Shown here piece after piece: positions 1 through 8,545 of a stretch of DNA of 64,000 bases (position 1 is its first letter; each line of letters begins with the position of its first letter). The DNA is from Phycisphaerales bacterium (lineage in GTDB: Bacteria; Planctomycetota; Phycisphaerae; Phycisphaerales; UBA1924). The position numbers and the translations under genes were made by a program. The DNA lies in the NCBI GenBank assembly GCA_020849615.1, contig JADLFW010000015.1:29273-93272 (forward strand), in the 5' to 3' direction. Below the pieces are notes generated by a model, which saw only the letters and a list, made by a program, of their open reading frames with translations, did not search any database and had not been told where the DNA came from.

Positions 1-49
1 GTTCCCTGGCGGCCGTTCGTCGGCGGTGGCGAACGCGTTCCGAACGCCA

Positions 50-769
50 TCAGTTCCAGCTGCAGCCCTTGGGCCAGTCTTCGGGGCGCTGGGCCGCGGC
101 CCGGCGGATGAGGTCCCCGAGCCGGTCGAGTTCGGACTCGATGAGGCGGGCCCGGATGTGAACATCGCCCTCCGCGAGCAGCCGATAGCGGAGCTGCTGG
201 TCGCTCAGCATGGTGAACGAGACGAGCTCGAGCAGCGCCGTGGTGGGGACTTCATCCTTCTGGATGTACTCGAGGATCGGGGCCGACGCCTTCATGCGGG
301 TCAGCGGCCCGTCGGACAGGGCCCGGTCGAGGTAGTCGCGGACCTCCTGCAGCTGCTCGGGCTCGATGTCATCGATACCCACGGGGGCCAGGATCGCCGC
401 GCGGAAGAGACGGTCATCGGAGGGCGGCAGCTCGCGGACGATCCGGGCGCGGCACACACCCTGGAGCCACAGGTTGTAACGGCCGTCGGCGAGCGATTCG
501 TGATGGCAGATGTGGCCGACGCAGACGGCCGGGCGGATGGGCGGGCGGCCGTGGTACTCCTGCTTCCAGCGGTCGCCCTGGAAGACGGCCATGGCGATCT
601 GGCCCGGGCCATCCAGAGCGCGGGCCACCATCTCGCGGTAGCGAGGCTCGAAGATATGCAGGGGCAGGACCTGCTGGGGCAGCAGGGTGACCGAGTCGAG
701 CGGGAACAGCGGCATGGGCTTGCCGAAGTTCACGTGGACGGCGTTGTCCTGGACTTCATCCTCGGACAT
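50..769 (-). CDS. LON substrate-binding-domain protein (no protease domain)
   Basis: This 239-residue protein matches the N-terminal substrate-recognition domain of Lon protease: an early PLFPLDSVTLLP strand, then LPLHIFEPRYREMV, and an all-helical second half. The AAA+ and Ser/Lys protease domains of Lon are absent, so it is a stand-alone LON-domain protein of the kind common in bacteria, whose substrate is unknown. I chose the ATG at 769, which follows AAGG; an in-frame TTG at 805 would add 12 residues and lie inside a heptamer repeat. The upstream neighbour on the same strand (YhaM-like nuclease) is about 120 bases away, so co-transcription is possible but not shown. Confidence 0.85.
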   Translation of the reverse strand: MSEDEVQDNAVHVNFGKPMPLFPLDSVTLLPQQVLPLHIFEPRYREMVARALDGPGQIAMAVFQGDRWKQEYHGRPPIRPAVCVGHICHHESLADGRYNLWLQGVCRARIVRELPPSDDRLFRAAILAPVGIDDIEPEQLQEVRDYLDRALSDGPLTRMKASAPILEYIQKDEVPTTALLELVSFTMLSDQQLRYRLLAEGDVHIRARLIESELDRLGDLIRRAAAQRPEDWPKGCSWN

Positions 770-793
770 GCCCTTATGGTAAAGGGCCACGGG

Positions 794-814
794 GCCAATT
801 GCCAAATGGCAAAT
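794..814. repeat. Heptamer tandem repeat, three units
   Basis: Three 7-bp units GCCAATT, GCCAAAT and GGCAAAT run head to tail just upstream of the LON-domain gene start. The reverse strand reads ATTTGCC-like, closely related to the TTTGCTA heptamers at 40930-40953. Confidence 0.6.
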
Positions 815-890
815 AATGCCGTTCGGATGCCTGCGGCAACGAAATGCTCGTGGCCTGCCGGCTGCCTTCAGTCGCCACTTGGCCCGTTAT

Positions 891-1898
891 CTACGCGAGC
901 GGATCGGGCCGGTAGAGCTTCGTGTCCAGGGCCCACTGGCGCTCGGTGAAGTTGCCGCCCATCTCGAAGGCGCCCGGGCGATCAGGCCGGGCCGCGCCCA
1001 GCGCGATGGTGGTCTTGGCATCCAGGTTGTCGAGCATGGCGACCAGGATCGCCTCGGGAGTCGAGGGCACCTTCGCGGCGCCGTACTCGGGGAGCGTGTG
1101 ATGGGAGAGGATGATGTGCTGGAGGACGAGCACCGCGCCCGGCGGCAGGCGCTGGCCCGTCTCGTGCATGACCTGCTGGGCCTTGTCGTGGAGCATGATG
1201 GCGCCCTCGACGATGTGGCCGATGAGCTCGCCGCGGTCGGTGTAGCCGAAGGCGCGGTCGAAGACGAGCTCGCGGGTCTTGCCGAGATCGTGCAGGAACA
1301 GGCCCATCATCACGATGTCGCGGTTGATCTTGGGGTAGAGGGGGCAGACGCGGTCGGCGAGGTGGAGGAGGTTGAGGGTGTGCTCGAGGAGGCCGCCGAG
1401 GTAGGCGTGGTGCATGCTCTTGGCGGCGGGGCACTGCCGGAAGGCGTCCATCAGCATCTGGTCGTTGAGGTAGACCTGCGCGAGCGCGCGGATGGCGGGG
1501 TGCTCGAGGGTGTCGAGCAGGGCCGTGAGCTCGGCGAACATCTCATCGGCGGGGCGCTTGGAGCAGGGGAGCAGCTCACGCATCTGCTCGGGCGTGGGCT
1601 CGATGGGCTCGACGGTGTGGATGATGAGCTGGAGCTCGCCCTGGTAGGCCTGGGTCTCCCCTTCGATGTAGACGAAGCCGTCGGTGGGGAGGCGGCGGAA
1701 GACCGACTCCTCGATGGACCACATCCGCCCCGGCACCTCTCCGGTGCGGTCCTGGATGAGGCAGCGGAGGTAGGGCTTGTCGTTGCGGGTGCGGCCCAGC
1801 TGGGCATTGCAGATGGAGAAGGCGCCCTCGATGCGTTCGGAGGGGCGGAAGTCGGCGATGTAGCGGCGTTCGGAGGTCATTCTGGGCATGCTCGACAT
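891..1898 (-). CDS. YhaM-family 3'-5' exoribonuclease (OB-fold plus HD domain)
   Basis: The 335-residue protein has an N-terminal OB-fold (about residues 20-100, YIADFRPSERIEGAFSI and a GEVPGRMW strand) and a C-terminal HD phosphohydrolase domain. Metal ligands are visible as HH at 163-164 and HD at 203-204 (LFLHDLGK), with a further HH in ILSHHTLPEYG and a final D in AMLDNLDAKT. This order is that of Bacillus YhaM, a 3'-5' exonuclease acting on RNA and single-stranded DNA in the cytoplasm. The ATG at 1898 follows AAGGATC at good spacing; a TATCAT hexamer at 1945-1950 could be the -10 box. Function is inferred from the family. Confidence 0.85.
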   Translation of the reverse strand: MSSMPRMTSERRYIADFRPSERIEGAFSICNAQLGRTRNDKPYLRCLIQDRTGEVPGRMWSIEESVFRRLPTDGFVYIEGETQAYQGELQLIIHTVEPIEPTPEQMRELLPCSKRPADEMFAELTALLDTLEHPAIRALAQVYLNDQMLMDAFRQCPAAKSMHHAYLGGLLEHTLNLLHLADRVCPLYPKINRDIVMMGLFLHDLGKTRELVFDRAFGYTDRGELIGHIVEGAIMLHDKAQQVMHETGQRLPPGAVLVLQHIILSHHTLPEYGAAKVPSTPEAILVAMLDNLDAKTTIALGAARPDRPGAFEMGGNFTERQWALDTKLYRPDPLA

Positions 1899-1972
1899 GG
1901 CGATCCTTGTGGAAGTGGCACCGGCCCGGCCGCGACCGGGACAGATGATAGCGGAACGCGCGGGGGTTTCGC

Positions 1973-2743
1973 TCAGGCCGCGAAGTCGGGCCCGGTGTCG
2001 ATGAGCGGCTCCTGGCGGAGATCCGACTCGATGAGCCCGTCGGCGAGCCGGACGACGCGCTGGCAGCGCTTGGCGACGACGGGGTCGTGCGTGACCATGA
2101 TGATGGTCATGCCTTCCTCGTGGAGCTTCTGGAAGACGCGGAGGATGGCCCGTCCCGTCGCGGAGTCGAGGTTGCCGGTGGGCTCATCGGCCATGAGCAC
2201 GACGGGGCGGGTGACCAGGGCCCGGGCGATGGCGACGCGCTGCTGCTGCCCGCCCGACAGCTCGCGTGGGCGGTGGTCGGCGCGGTTGCTCAGGCCCACC
2301 AGCTCCAGCGCCTCGCGGGCCCGCTCGCGGCGGAGCGAGCGGTGCTTGCCCTGGTAGAACAGGGGGACCTCGACGTTCTCCTCGACGGTGAGCTCCGGGA
2401 TGAGATTGAAGGCCTGGAAGATGAAGCCGATCTTCTCGCCGCGGTAGTGCGAGACCTCCTCATCAGTCATGGCGCTGACGTCGAGGTTGTCGAGGAAGTA
2501 GTTGCCCATCGTGGGGCGGTCGAGGCAGCCCAGCACGTTCATGAGGGTCGATTTGCCCGAGCCCGACGCCCCCATGATCGCGGTGTACTCGCCGCGGCTG
2601 ATGACGAGGTCGATGCCGCGGAGGGCTTCCACCATGATGGAGCCGTCAGGCTTGTAGTAGATCTTCTTGAGGGCGCGCAGATCGGCGACGGGCCGGGCCT
2701 CGGCGGCGGGCGGGGCGGCGGTGGCGGGCGAGAGAGCGGTCAT
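1973..2743 (-). CDS. ABC transporter ATP-binding protein (MacB/LolD type)
   Basis: This 256-residue ATPase subunit has Walker A GASGSGKST (about residues 58-66), the signature LSGGQQQRVAIARA (from about 162) and Walker B VVLMADEPTGNLD (about 181). The TGNLD ending and Q-loop QAFNLIPELT are typical of the MacB/LolD/FtsE group that drives export or lipoprotein release rather than nutrient uptake. I chose the ATG at 2743 because AGAGGT lies upstream; an in-frame start at 2812 would add an implausible Arg-rich leader. No permease is encoded beside it, so its membrane partner must be elsewhere. Confidence 0.9.
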   Translation of the reverse strand: MTALSPATAAPPAAEARPVADLRALKKIYYKPDGSIMVEALRGIDLVISRGEYTAIMGASGSGKSTLMNVLGCLDRPTMGNYFLDNLDVSAMTDEEVSHYRGEKIGFIFQAFNLIPELTVEENVEVPLFYQGKHRSLRRERAREALELVGLSNRADHRPRELSGGQQQRVAIARALVTRPVVLMADEPTGNLDSATGRAILRVFQKLHEEGMTIIMVTHDPVVAKRCQRVVRLADGLIESDLRQEPLIDTGPDFAA

Positions 2744-2832
2744 CGGGGTCGTGTACCTCTCACGGGCCCGGCGGTTACGGCCGAACGCGGTTTTGCAGCG
2801 CCGGATCGCCACGGTCGCGGGGGTCCGGGGGC

Positions 2833-3183
2833 TCAGCCGCCGGCGTCGTCGAGCTGCAGCCCGGCCAGGGCGGTCATCGGGTCGGGCGCGAAGCGGAAGA
2901 CCTTGTCCAGCCCGGTGACCATCATGACCGACCAGACCTCATCAGAGACCGAGCAGACCCGCATCTGGCGCTTGCACTCGGCCAGGCGCTTGCGGAGGCG
3001 GAGGAGCTGGGCCAGGTTGGAGGAGTTCACGTAGGTCACCTGGCCGAAGTTCAGCACCAGGTGAGGGACCTTGTCCTCGGGCGAATCCAGCAGGCGCTGG
3101 ATGATCGAGGCCAGCTCATCGGAGAGAGCGGGCTCATCGGCCAGGTCGGCGATCACGATGTTGTCGGACCAGTCAGTGGCCAT
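2833..3183 (-). CDS. STAS-domain protein (anti-sigma factor antagonist-like)
   Basis: A 116-residue single STAS domain. The segment FGQVTYVNSSNLAQLLRLRK (about residues 46-65) corresponds to the phosphorylation loop of SpoIIAA/RsbV proteins, and the Ser pair at 54-55 is kept, so partner-switch regulation by a kinase/anti-sigma factor is possible. No RsbW-type kinase or PP2C phosphatase is encoded in the window. It sits 63 bases from gyrA and 89 from the ABC ATPase on the same strand. A TACACT hexamer at 3194-3199 (reverse) lies 10 bases before the ATG and may be the promoter. Confidence 0.8.
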   Translation of the reverse strand: MATDWSDNIVIADLADEPALSDELASIIQRLLDSPEDKVPHLVLNFGQVTYVNSSNLAQLLRLRKRLAECKRQMRVCSVSDEVWSVMMVTGLDKVFRFAPDPMTALAGLQLDDAGG

Positions 3184-3246
3184 GCGGTGAGCCAGTGTAG
3201 CAGTTCGGGAGCGGTTCTACGCGGGATGGGGCGGGCCGGTTCGGCC

Positions 3247-6048
3247 TCAGAACGCCGCGGGATCGCCCGGCCCGGCCGGTTCGGAGGGTGATGCGGGCTC
3301 TGAAGGCTCGGCGCCGGGCCCGGGCACATCCGGCCCGGCATCGACGCGGGCCGCGGAGATGACCGCGTCGCCCTCGTTGAGGGCGGCGACCCGTACCCCC
3401 TGTGTCCCCCGGCCGATGGTGCTGATGGAGGAGGCCGGCATGCGGACGAGCAGGCCGCCGCGGGTGATGACGACGACGCTGTCGGTGTCTCCGACGCCGA
3501 GGGCGGCGACGGAGCGTCCGTTGCGCTCGTTGGTCTTGATGTCGGCCCGGCCCTTGCCGCCGCGCGACTGGGAGTACATCTTCCCCGACTCGGGCTGGAC
3601 GCGGTACTCATCGACGAAGGTGCGCTTGCCGTAGCCGTGCTCGGTGATGGTGAGGAGGCAGAGGGCGGGGTCGATGGTCTGGAGGTCACCCTGGGGGTCG
3701 GGCGCCATGTTGATGGCGACGACGCCGATGACCTCATCGCCTTCCTCGAGCTCGATGCCCTTGACGCCGGCGGCGGAGCGGCCCATCAGGCGGACATCCT
3801 GCTCGTTGAAGCGGATGGCCATGCCCGAGGCGGTCGCCAGCAGCAGGTCGTCGTTGCCGTCGGTGACGGTAACGTCGAGGAGGTGGTCGCCTTCCTTGAG
3901 GCCCACGGCGATCAGGCCCGACTTGTTGACGTTGCGGTAGTCCTTGAGCGGCGTGCGCTTCACGATGCCGCCGCGCGAGACGAACGTGAGGTAGTCGCTG
4001 CCCTCTTCGAAGTTCTTGACCGCCAGGTAAGCGCAGGTGCGCTCGCCCTCGCGGAGGTCGAGGAGGTTGACCATGGCGCGGCCCTTGCTGGTGCGCGACA
4101 TCTCGGGGATCTCGTAGACCTTGATCTTGAAGACCCGGCCCGTGTCGGTGAAGCAGAGCAGGTCGTCGTGGGTGCCGGCGACGAAGAGGTGCTCGATGAA
4201 GTCGTCGTCCTTGGCGTCGCTGGCCCGGATGCCCTTGCCGCCGCGGTTCTGTTCGCGGTACGTGTCGAGCGGGACGCGCTTGGCGTACCCCGCGTGCGAG
4301 ATCGTGAGCGCGACATCCTCGACGGGGATGAGCGCGGCGATGTCGATGTCGGTCTCGGATTCCTCGATCCGGGTGAGCCGCGGCGAGTTGAACCTCGCCC
4401 GCATCTCCTCGCAGTCGGCCTTGATCATGTCGAGGACGATCTGGGCCGAGCCCAGGATCTTCTCGTAGCCCTCGATCTCCTCGACCAGGGCGCGGTAGTC
4501 GGCGGTGAGGCGCTCGATCTCGAGCCCGACGAGCTGGATGAGGCGCATGGCGCCGATGGTCTCGGCCTGGATGCGGGTGAGCACCGTTCCGCCGGCGGCG
4601 TCGGCGGCCCGGACGCGGGCGATGAGGCGCTCGGGGAGGCTGCTGGCGTGCGGGTGCTCGGGCGGGATACGGAAGCGCCGCTCCATGAGCTTGCGGATGG
4701 CCTCCTCGCGGGTCTTGGATCCGCGGATGATCCGGATCACCTCGTCGATGTCGCAGACGGCGTAGATCATGCCCTCCAGCACGTGGGCCCGCTTCTTGGC
4801 CTCGCGGAGGAGGTGGGCGGTCCGGCGCCGGATGACATCCTGGCGGTGGTGGATGTAGCAGTCGATGAGCTCGCGGAGCGCGAGCGTGCGCGGCTGGCGG
4901 TTGACCAGCGCGATGTTCATGATGCTGAAGGTGTCCTGAAGCTGCGTGAACTCGAAGAGCTGGTTCTCGACGACGCGGGGGTCGGCGCCTCGCTTCAGCT
5001 CCAGCACGATCCGCGTCTGGGCCTCGCGGCCCGATTCATCGCGGACATCGGAGACATCCTGGATGCGGTCCTCCTCGACGGCCTCGGCGATGCGCTTGAC
5101 GAGGGGATCCTGCGCGAGGTTGTAGGGGATCTGGTCGATCACGATCTGCTGGCGTTCGCTCTTGGAGCCCTCGCCGCCCAGCGGCTCGATGTGGCAGACC
5201 CCGCGGACGGAGACCTTCCCGCGACCCGTCGCGTAGGCATCCACGATGCCGCGCCGGCCCATCACCGTGCCGCCGGTGGGGAAATCCGGGCCTTTGATGC
5301 CGTGCCGAACGACCCTGCCCTCGCCATCCACGGCGTCGGTCATGAGCTCGGCGAGCGAAATCGCGGGGTTCTCGATCACGCGGATGATGGCGTCGAAGAC
5401 CTCGGTCGGGTTCTGCGGCGGGAGGCTGGTCGCCATGCCCACGGCGATGCCGATGCCGCCGTTGATGAGCAGGTTGGGGAAGCGCCCCGGCAGCACCATC
5501 GGCTCTAAGAGCCGGTCGTCGTAGTTGGGCTGGAAATCGACCGTCTCGAGCTTGATGTCGGCCAGCATGTCCACCGCGGCGTGGGTCATCCGGGCCTCGG
5601 TGTACCGCATCGCCGCCGGCGGGTCGCCGTTGAGCGAGCCGAAGTTGCCCTGCGGATCGATCAGCGGGACGCGCATCCGCCACTTCTGGGCCAGGCCCAC
5701 CAGCGTCGGGTAGATGACCGATTCGCCGTGCGGGTGGTAGTCGCCCGAGGTGTTGCCCGCGATCTTGGCGCACTTGAGGTGCTTCTTGCCGGGGCGCAGG
5801 TTCAGGTCGTTCATCGCGACCAGGATGCGCCGCTGGCTGGGCTTGAGCCCATCGCGGACATCGGGCAGGGCCCGGTCCATGATCGTCGACATCGCGTACG
5901 TGAGGTAGCTGTCCTGGAGCTCGCGCTGGATGTCGAGATCCTGGATCTGCTGCATCACCGGGGCGGCGCCGGGCGCCCCCGCGCCATCACTGTCGTCCGG
6001 TTGTTGTCCGGAATTGTCGTGCGTGCCGGGCGTGTCCTGATCGGGCAT
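3247..6048 (-). CDS. gyrA: DNA gyrase subunit A
   Basis: The 933-residue protein has the complete GyrA order: breakage-reunion domain with the active-site Tyr149 in PPAAMRYTEARMTHA, coiled coil, and a C-terminal six-bladed domain whose DNA-wrapping motif QNRGGKG lies at 600-606. It cuts and reseals the DNA gate segment during supercoiling together with GyrB, which is not in this window. The quinolone-determining region reads HPHGESVIYPT: Ser110 matches the sensitive Ser83 of E. coli, while Asp87 is replaced by Pro114. The N-terminal 30 residues and the C-terminal tail are low-complexity Gly/Pro/Asp/Ser. A TATGAT hexamer at 6096-6101 is a plausible -10 box. Confidence 0.97.
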   Translation of the reverse strand: MPDQDTPGTHDNSGQQPDDSDGAGAPGAAPVMQQIQDLDIQRELQDSYLTYAMSTIMDRALPDVRDGLKPSQRRILVAMNDLNLRPGKKHLKCAKIAGNTSGDYHPHGESVIYPTLVGLAQKWRMRVPLIDPQGNFGSLNGDPPAAMRYTEARMTHAAVDMLADIKLETVDFQPNYDDRLLEPMVLPGRFPNLLINGGIGIAVGMATSLPPQNPTEVFDAIIRVIENPAISLAELMTDAVDGEGRVVRHGIKGPDFPTGGTVMGRRGIVDAYATGRGKVSVRGVCHIEPLGGEGSKSERQQIVIDQIPYNLAQDPLVKRIAEAVEEDRIQDVSDVRDESGREAQTRIVLELKRGADPRVVENQLFEFTQLQDTFSIMNIALVNRQPRTLALRELIDCYIHHRQDVIRRRTAHLLREAKKRAHVLEGMIYAVCDIDEVIRIIRGSKTREEAIRKLMERRFRIPPEHPHASSLPERLIARVRAADAAGGTVLTRIQAETIGAMRLIQLVGLEIERLTADYRALVEEIEGYEKILGSAQIVLDMIKADCEEMRARFNSPRLTRIEESETDIDIAALIPVEDVALTISHAGYAKRVPLDTYREQNRGGKGIRASDAKDDDFIEHLFVAGTHDDLLCFTDTGRVFKIKVYEIPEMSRTSKGRAMVNLLDLREGERTCAYLAVKNFEEGSDYLTFVSRGGIVKRTPLKDYRNVNKSGLIAVGLKEGDHLLDVTVTDGNDDLLLATASGMAIRFNEQDVRLMGRSAAGVKGIELEEGDEVIGVVAINMAPDPQGDLQTIDPALCLLTITEHGYGKRTFVDEYRVQPESGKMYSQSRGGKGRADIKTNERNGRSVAALGVGDTDSVVVITRGGLLVRMPASSISTIGRGTQGVRVAALNEGDAVISAARVDAGPDVPGPGAEPSEPASPSEPAGPGDPAAF

Positions 6049-6175
6049 CCGTGCGGGCTCCGTAGGGTCGAATCGGGCCGGGATTCGGCCGCAAGATCAT
6101 AGGGGCCTCCGCCCTCTCCTGCCGGGCCGGGCGGGCCGAATTCGCTTCTTCTTCAGCACGGTTTCGGCCATGATT

Positions 6176-8107
6176 TCAAGGGCTCTTTGGTGATCCGGCC
6201 GGCGCGGGCTCCGGGGCCTCCGCGGCCCGTCCGCTGCGGGCCTCCAGCGCCTCCAGCGTCTCCACCACCATCAGCAGCGCCATCGCCGTCGCCTCGGGCG
6301 GCTGGCGCTGGTCCCACAGCGCCGAGCGGATGCCCCACATCGCCCGTGATGGGTCCTGATACATGAATCCCGTTGCTTCATCCGCGGCGAGCTGCCGCGT
6401 GAACCGCAGCGCAGCGAGCACGCGGGACAGCTCCCGGGGCAGCTCGCGGTCCTCGGTCAGCGAACGCTCCCCCAGCATCGTCGCGGCAAACGCCAAGGGA
6501 CGCAGGCTCACGGCCGTCGGCAGCGGGTTGGTGGAGGCCGTGAAGACGATGCCGCCGACAAGGTCCGGCCCGTCCGCGCCGCAGTCCGCGGCCGTCAGCT
6601 GGTGCTTCCAGATCTGCTCGCGCATCTCCCGCAGCGCCGGGCCCGACTTCACCTCGCCATCCCCCCGCGCCCTCGTCAGCGCGAGCTCGGCCCAGCCCAG
6701 CCACGGCATCTGGCTGGGCAGCTGGCCCGGCGATGTGTCCCGGAAGATGCGGCGCACCAGGGCATCCGCGCCCGCGATGTCACCCGCCGCCCGCGTGAAC
6801 TCGGCCCGCCGGCTCCTCGCCCAGGCCACGATCGCCCGCTCTCCCGCCGGCACGCCGTCGAACTGCCGGGCCGCATCATCACCCGCCGCCTCGATGTACG
6901 AATCAAACGCCACAGCGCGATCGAATCGCTCGGCGCCGCCGCGGCGGGCGAGCATCACCGGCTCGCACAGCGCCGCCGTAGCCGCGGAAGCATCCCTCTT
7001 GTCCAGGTGGCTCGCCGCGATGCTGCGCAGCAGTCCATCGATCAGCTCATCGATCGACTTCCGGGCCTCCGTACCGGGCGCGACCCGCGCGCCGCCGCGC
7101 TCGAGGTATCGCTGCAACGCCAACGCCACCAGCGCCCTTTCGATCGAGCTCGCCGTCAGCGGCTCGTACTTCCCCTGCGCGGGCCAGGCTGTTCCCAGCA
7201 GCCCCAGCGGCTCATCGCCGGGCCACTTCCGCCCCAGCAGGTGATGCGCCAGGCCGTCCGCGAACGCGGAGAGCATCTCTGAGTCGATCTCCGATGCCGG
7301 CACGACCTTCCCGCCGCGGAACAGGAACATCGGCGGCCGTCCCGGGCCCGTCTGCGCCAGGTGCGTCACCTTGAACCGGTACAGCGTCAGCCCGTGCTTC
7401 TTTGAGACGGCCGCCGGCTGGCTGTCGGCCGCCGCCCGGATCGCCAGGGTCGGATCGCCCGTCACCTGCGCGATCGCCGCGGCCAGCGCATCACCCGGGC
7501 CCGAGTTGCTCGCCAGCATCGTCGCGGGAAAGACCGCCGCCACCCGTTCACCCTGCCGGGCCGCGACTCCCTCGAGCCCGACCTGCACCTCCAGATCGAC
7601 CTGGTCGTAGAGCCGCGGCGCGTACGGGATCAGCGGGCCGGCAAGCTCCAGGCTGATGCATAGCCGCTGCCGGGCCTCCGCCATCGCCTCTTCTCGCAGC
7701 GCATCTTTCTCGATCGGCATGCGAAGGGCCGCCTCGTCGACCGCCGACCTGACAGCCCGGGCCAGCGCGGCCGTATCGCCGCCGGCGTCGACACCCCGAC
7801 CGACGATCTGCCCGGCCAGACGCAGCGTGATCCCCGCGCCGGCCAGCGACTCGGCGCCGGCGTTCTGGGGGACAGCCCCCTGCCGGATCCAGGGCTCCAC
7901 GATCGAGTAGATCGCCATGGCCCGGTCCGGCGCGGGCGGGGCCGAGGGATCGGCAAGCCGCTCGGCGGCGAGCGGCGTGGGGTTGGCCGGGCCCGGCGGG
8001 CGGGGCTGGCCGAGCACGGGCCCGCCCGCCAGCACGAGCATCGCCGCGAAAGCCGGGCCCGGGAATCGCGGCCGTGGCGTCCACGCTGTGGCCCGGCGGC
8101 AACGCAC
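6176..8107 (-). CDS. Secreted hypothetical protein
   Basis: I do not recognise this 643-residue protein. From a GTG at 8107 it begins with basic residues and a hydrophobic stretch ending FAAMLVLAGGPVLGQ, a convincing signal peptide, followed by a long Ala/Arg/Glu-rich helical body without Cys clusters or known catalytic motifs. The frame stays open further upstream to 8314, but that extension would overlap the divergent microprotein gene at 8271-8348 and push the signal sequence inside the protein, so I reject it. No clear ribosome binding site precedes the GTG. It is probably periplasmic; nothing suggests an enzymatic role. Confidence 0.7.
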   Translation of the reverse strand: MRCRRATAWTPRPRFPGPAFAAMLVLAGGPVLGQPRPPGPANPTPLAAERLADPSAPPAPDRAMAIYSIVEPWIRQGAVPQNAGAESLAGAGITLRLAGQIVGRGVDAGGDTAALARAVRSAVDEAALRMPIEKDALREEAMAEARQRLCISLELAGPLIPYAPRLYDQVDLEVQVGLEGVAARQGERVAAVFPATMLASNSGPGDALAAAIAQVTGDPTLAIRAAADSQPAAVSKKHGLTLYRFKVTHLAQTGPGRPPMFLFRGGKVVPASEIDSEMLSAFADGLAHHLLGRKWPGDEPLGLLGTAWPAQGKYEPLTASSIERALVALALQRYLERGGARVAPGTEARKSIDELIDGLLRSIAASHLDKRDASAATAALCEPVMLARRGGAERFDRAVAFDSYIEAAGDDAARQFDGVPAGERAIVAWARSRRAEFTRAAGDIAGADALVRRIFRDTSPGQLPSQMPWLGWAELALTRARGDGEVKSGPALREMREQIWKHQLTAADCGADGPDLVGGIVFTASTNPLPTAVSLRPLAFAATMLGERSLTEDRELPRELSRVLAALRFTRQLAADEATGFMYQDPSRAMWGIRSALWDQRQPPEATAMALLMVVETLEALEARSGRAAEAPEPAPAGSPKSP

Positions 8108-8270
8108 GTGGTGTTCCGGCAACACGCAGGCCCGGCTGTGGCGGCCATCGTCCGGGAATACCGTGACTTCCGCGCCGGCGGGCCGGTTGGCACACCCGGG
8201 CCAGGGCGTGGTTCGGCGGTTGCACTCCGCAGTGGTGTCCGCAACAAACCAAGACACGAAGGGGCGCAGC

Positions 8271-8348
8271 ATGGGCCTTGTGAAGATCACTGAGCACCAT
8301 CGGAAGATCGCCATTCTTTTCCTCCTCAGCTTCGTCGCCCTCTGCTGA
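8271..8348 (+). CDS. 25-residue membrane microprotein
   Basis: The sequence is a short charged segment MGLVKITEHHRK followed by the hydrophobic run IAILFLLSFVALC and a stop. The ATG follows GAAGGGGCG with a 6-7 base gap, a good ribosome binding site, and a T-rich stem-loop terminator lies 87 bases after the stop. It is transcribed divergently from the secreted protein at 6176-8107, with 163 bases between the starts. The hydrophobic stretch of 13 residues could insert in the membrane; the terminal Cys lacks a proper lipobox (Leu at -1). It could be a stress-type small membrane protein or a leader peptide. I know no homologue. Confidence 0.55.
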   Translation: MGLVKITEHHRKIAILFLLSFVALC

Positions 8349-8434
8349 GCGGAACAGTATCGACGCCCCGCCGGGCCGACGGGCCCCGGGCGTCCATGAG
8401 GGGCTCCGACCCCGCGCGAGGGAGAGAGAGCGGG

Positions 8435-8468
8435 CCCCCGGCATCACGCCGGGGGTTCTGTTGTTTGG
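8435..8468 (+). terminator. Rho-independent terminator of the microprotein gene
   Basis: CCCCCGGC, a 5-base loop ATCAC, then GCCGGGGG (8435-8455), followed by the T-rich tract TTCTGTTGTTTGG. On the other strand there is no T tract, so it serves plus-strand transcription; the only plus-strand gene just upstream is the 25-residue ORF. Confidence 0.65.
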
Positions 8469-8490
8469 CGGCCGCACCACCGGGGGTTGC

Positions 8491-8523
8491 AAAGAAAAAG
8501 CCCGGGCCATGGCGGCCCGGGCT
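8491..8523 (-). terminator. Rho-independent terminator of rpsA
   Basis: Read on the minus strand, a perfect 10-bp stem AGCCCGGGCC / GGCCCGGGCT with a 5-base loop (8499-8523) is followed by TTTTTCTTT (8491-8499). It sits 22 bases after the rpsA stop codon. Confidence 0.9.
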
Positions 8524-8545
8524 CGTGTGTTGAGCGGGAAGGGCT

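Noticed and set aside
3637..5508. A 623-codon plus-strand open frame opposite gyrA
   Set aside because: Antisense shadow rich in Asp/Glu/Val/Leu with no motif, over a conserved gene.
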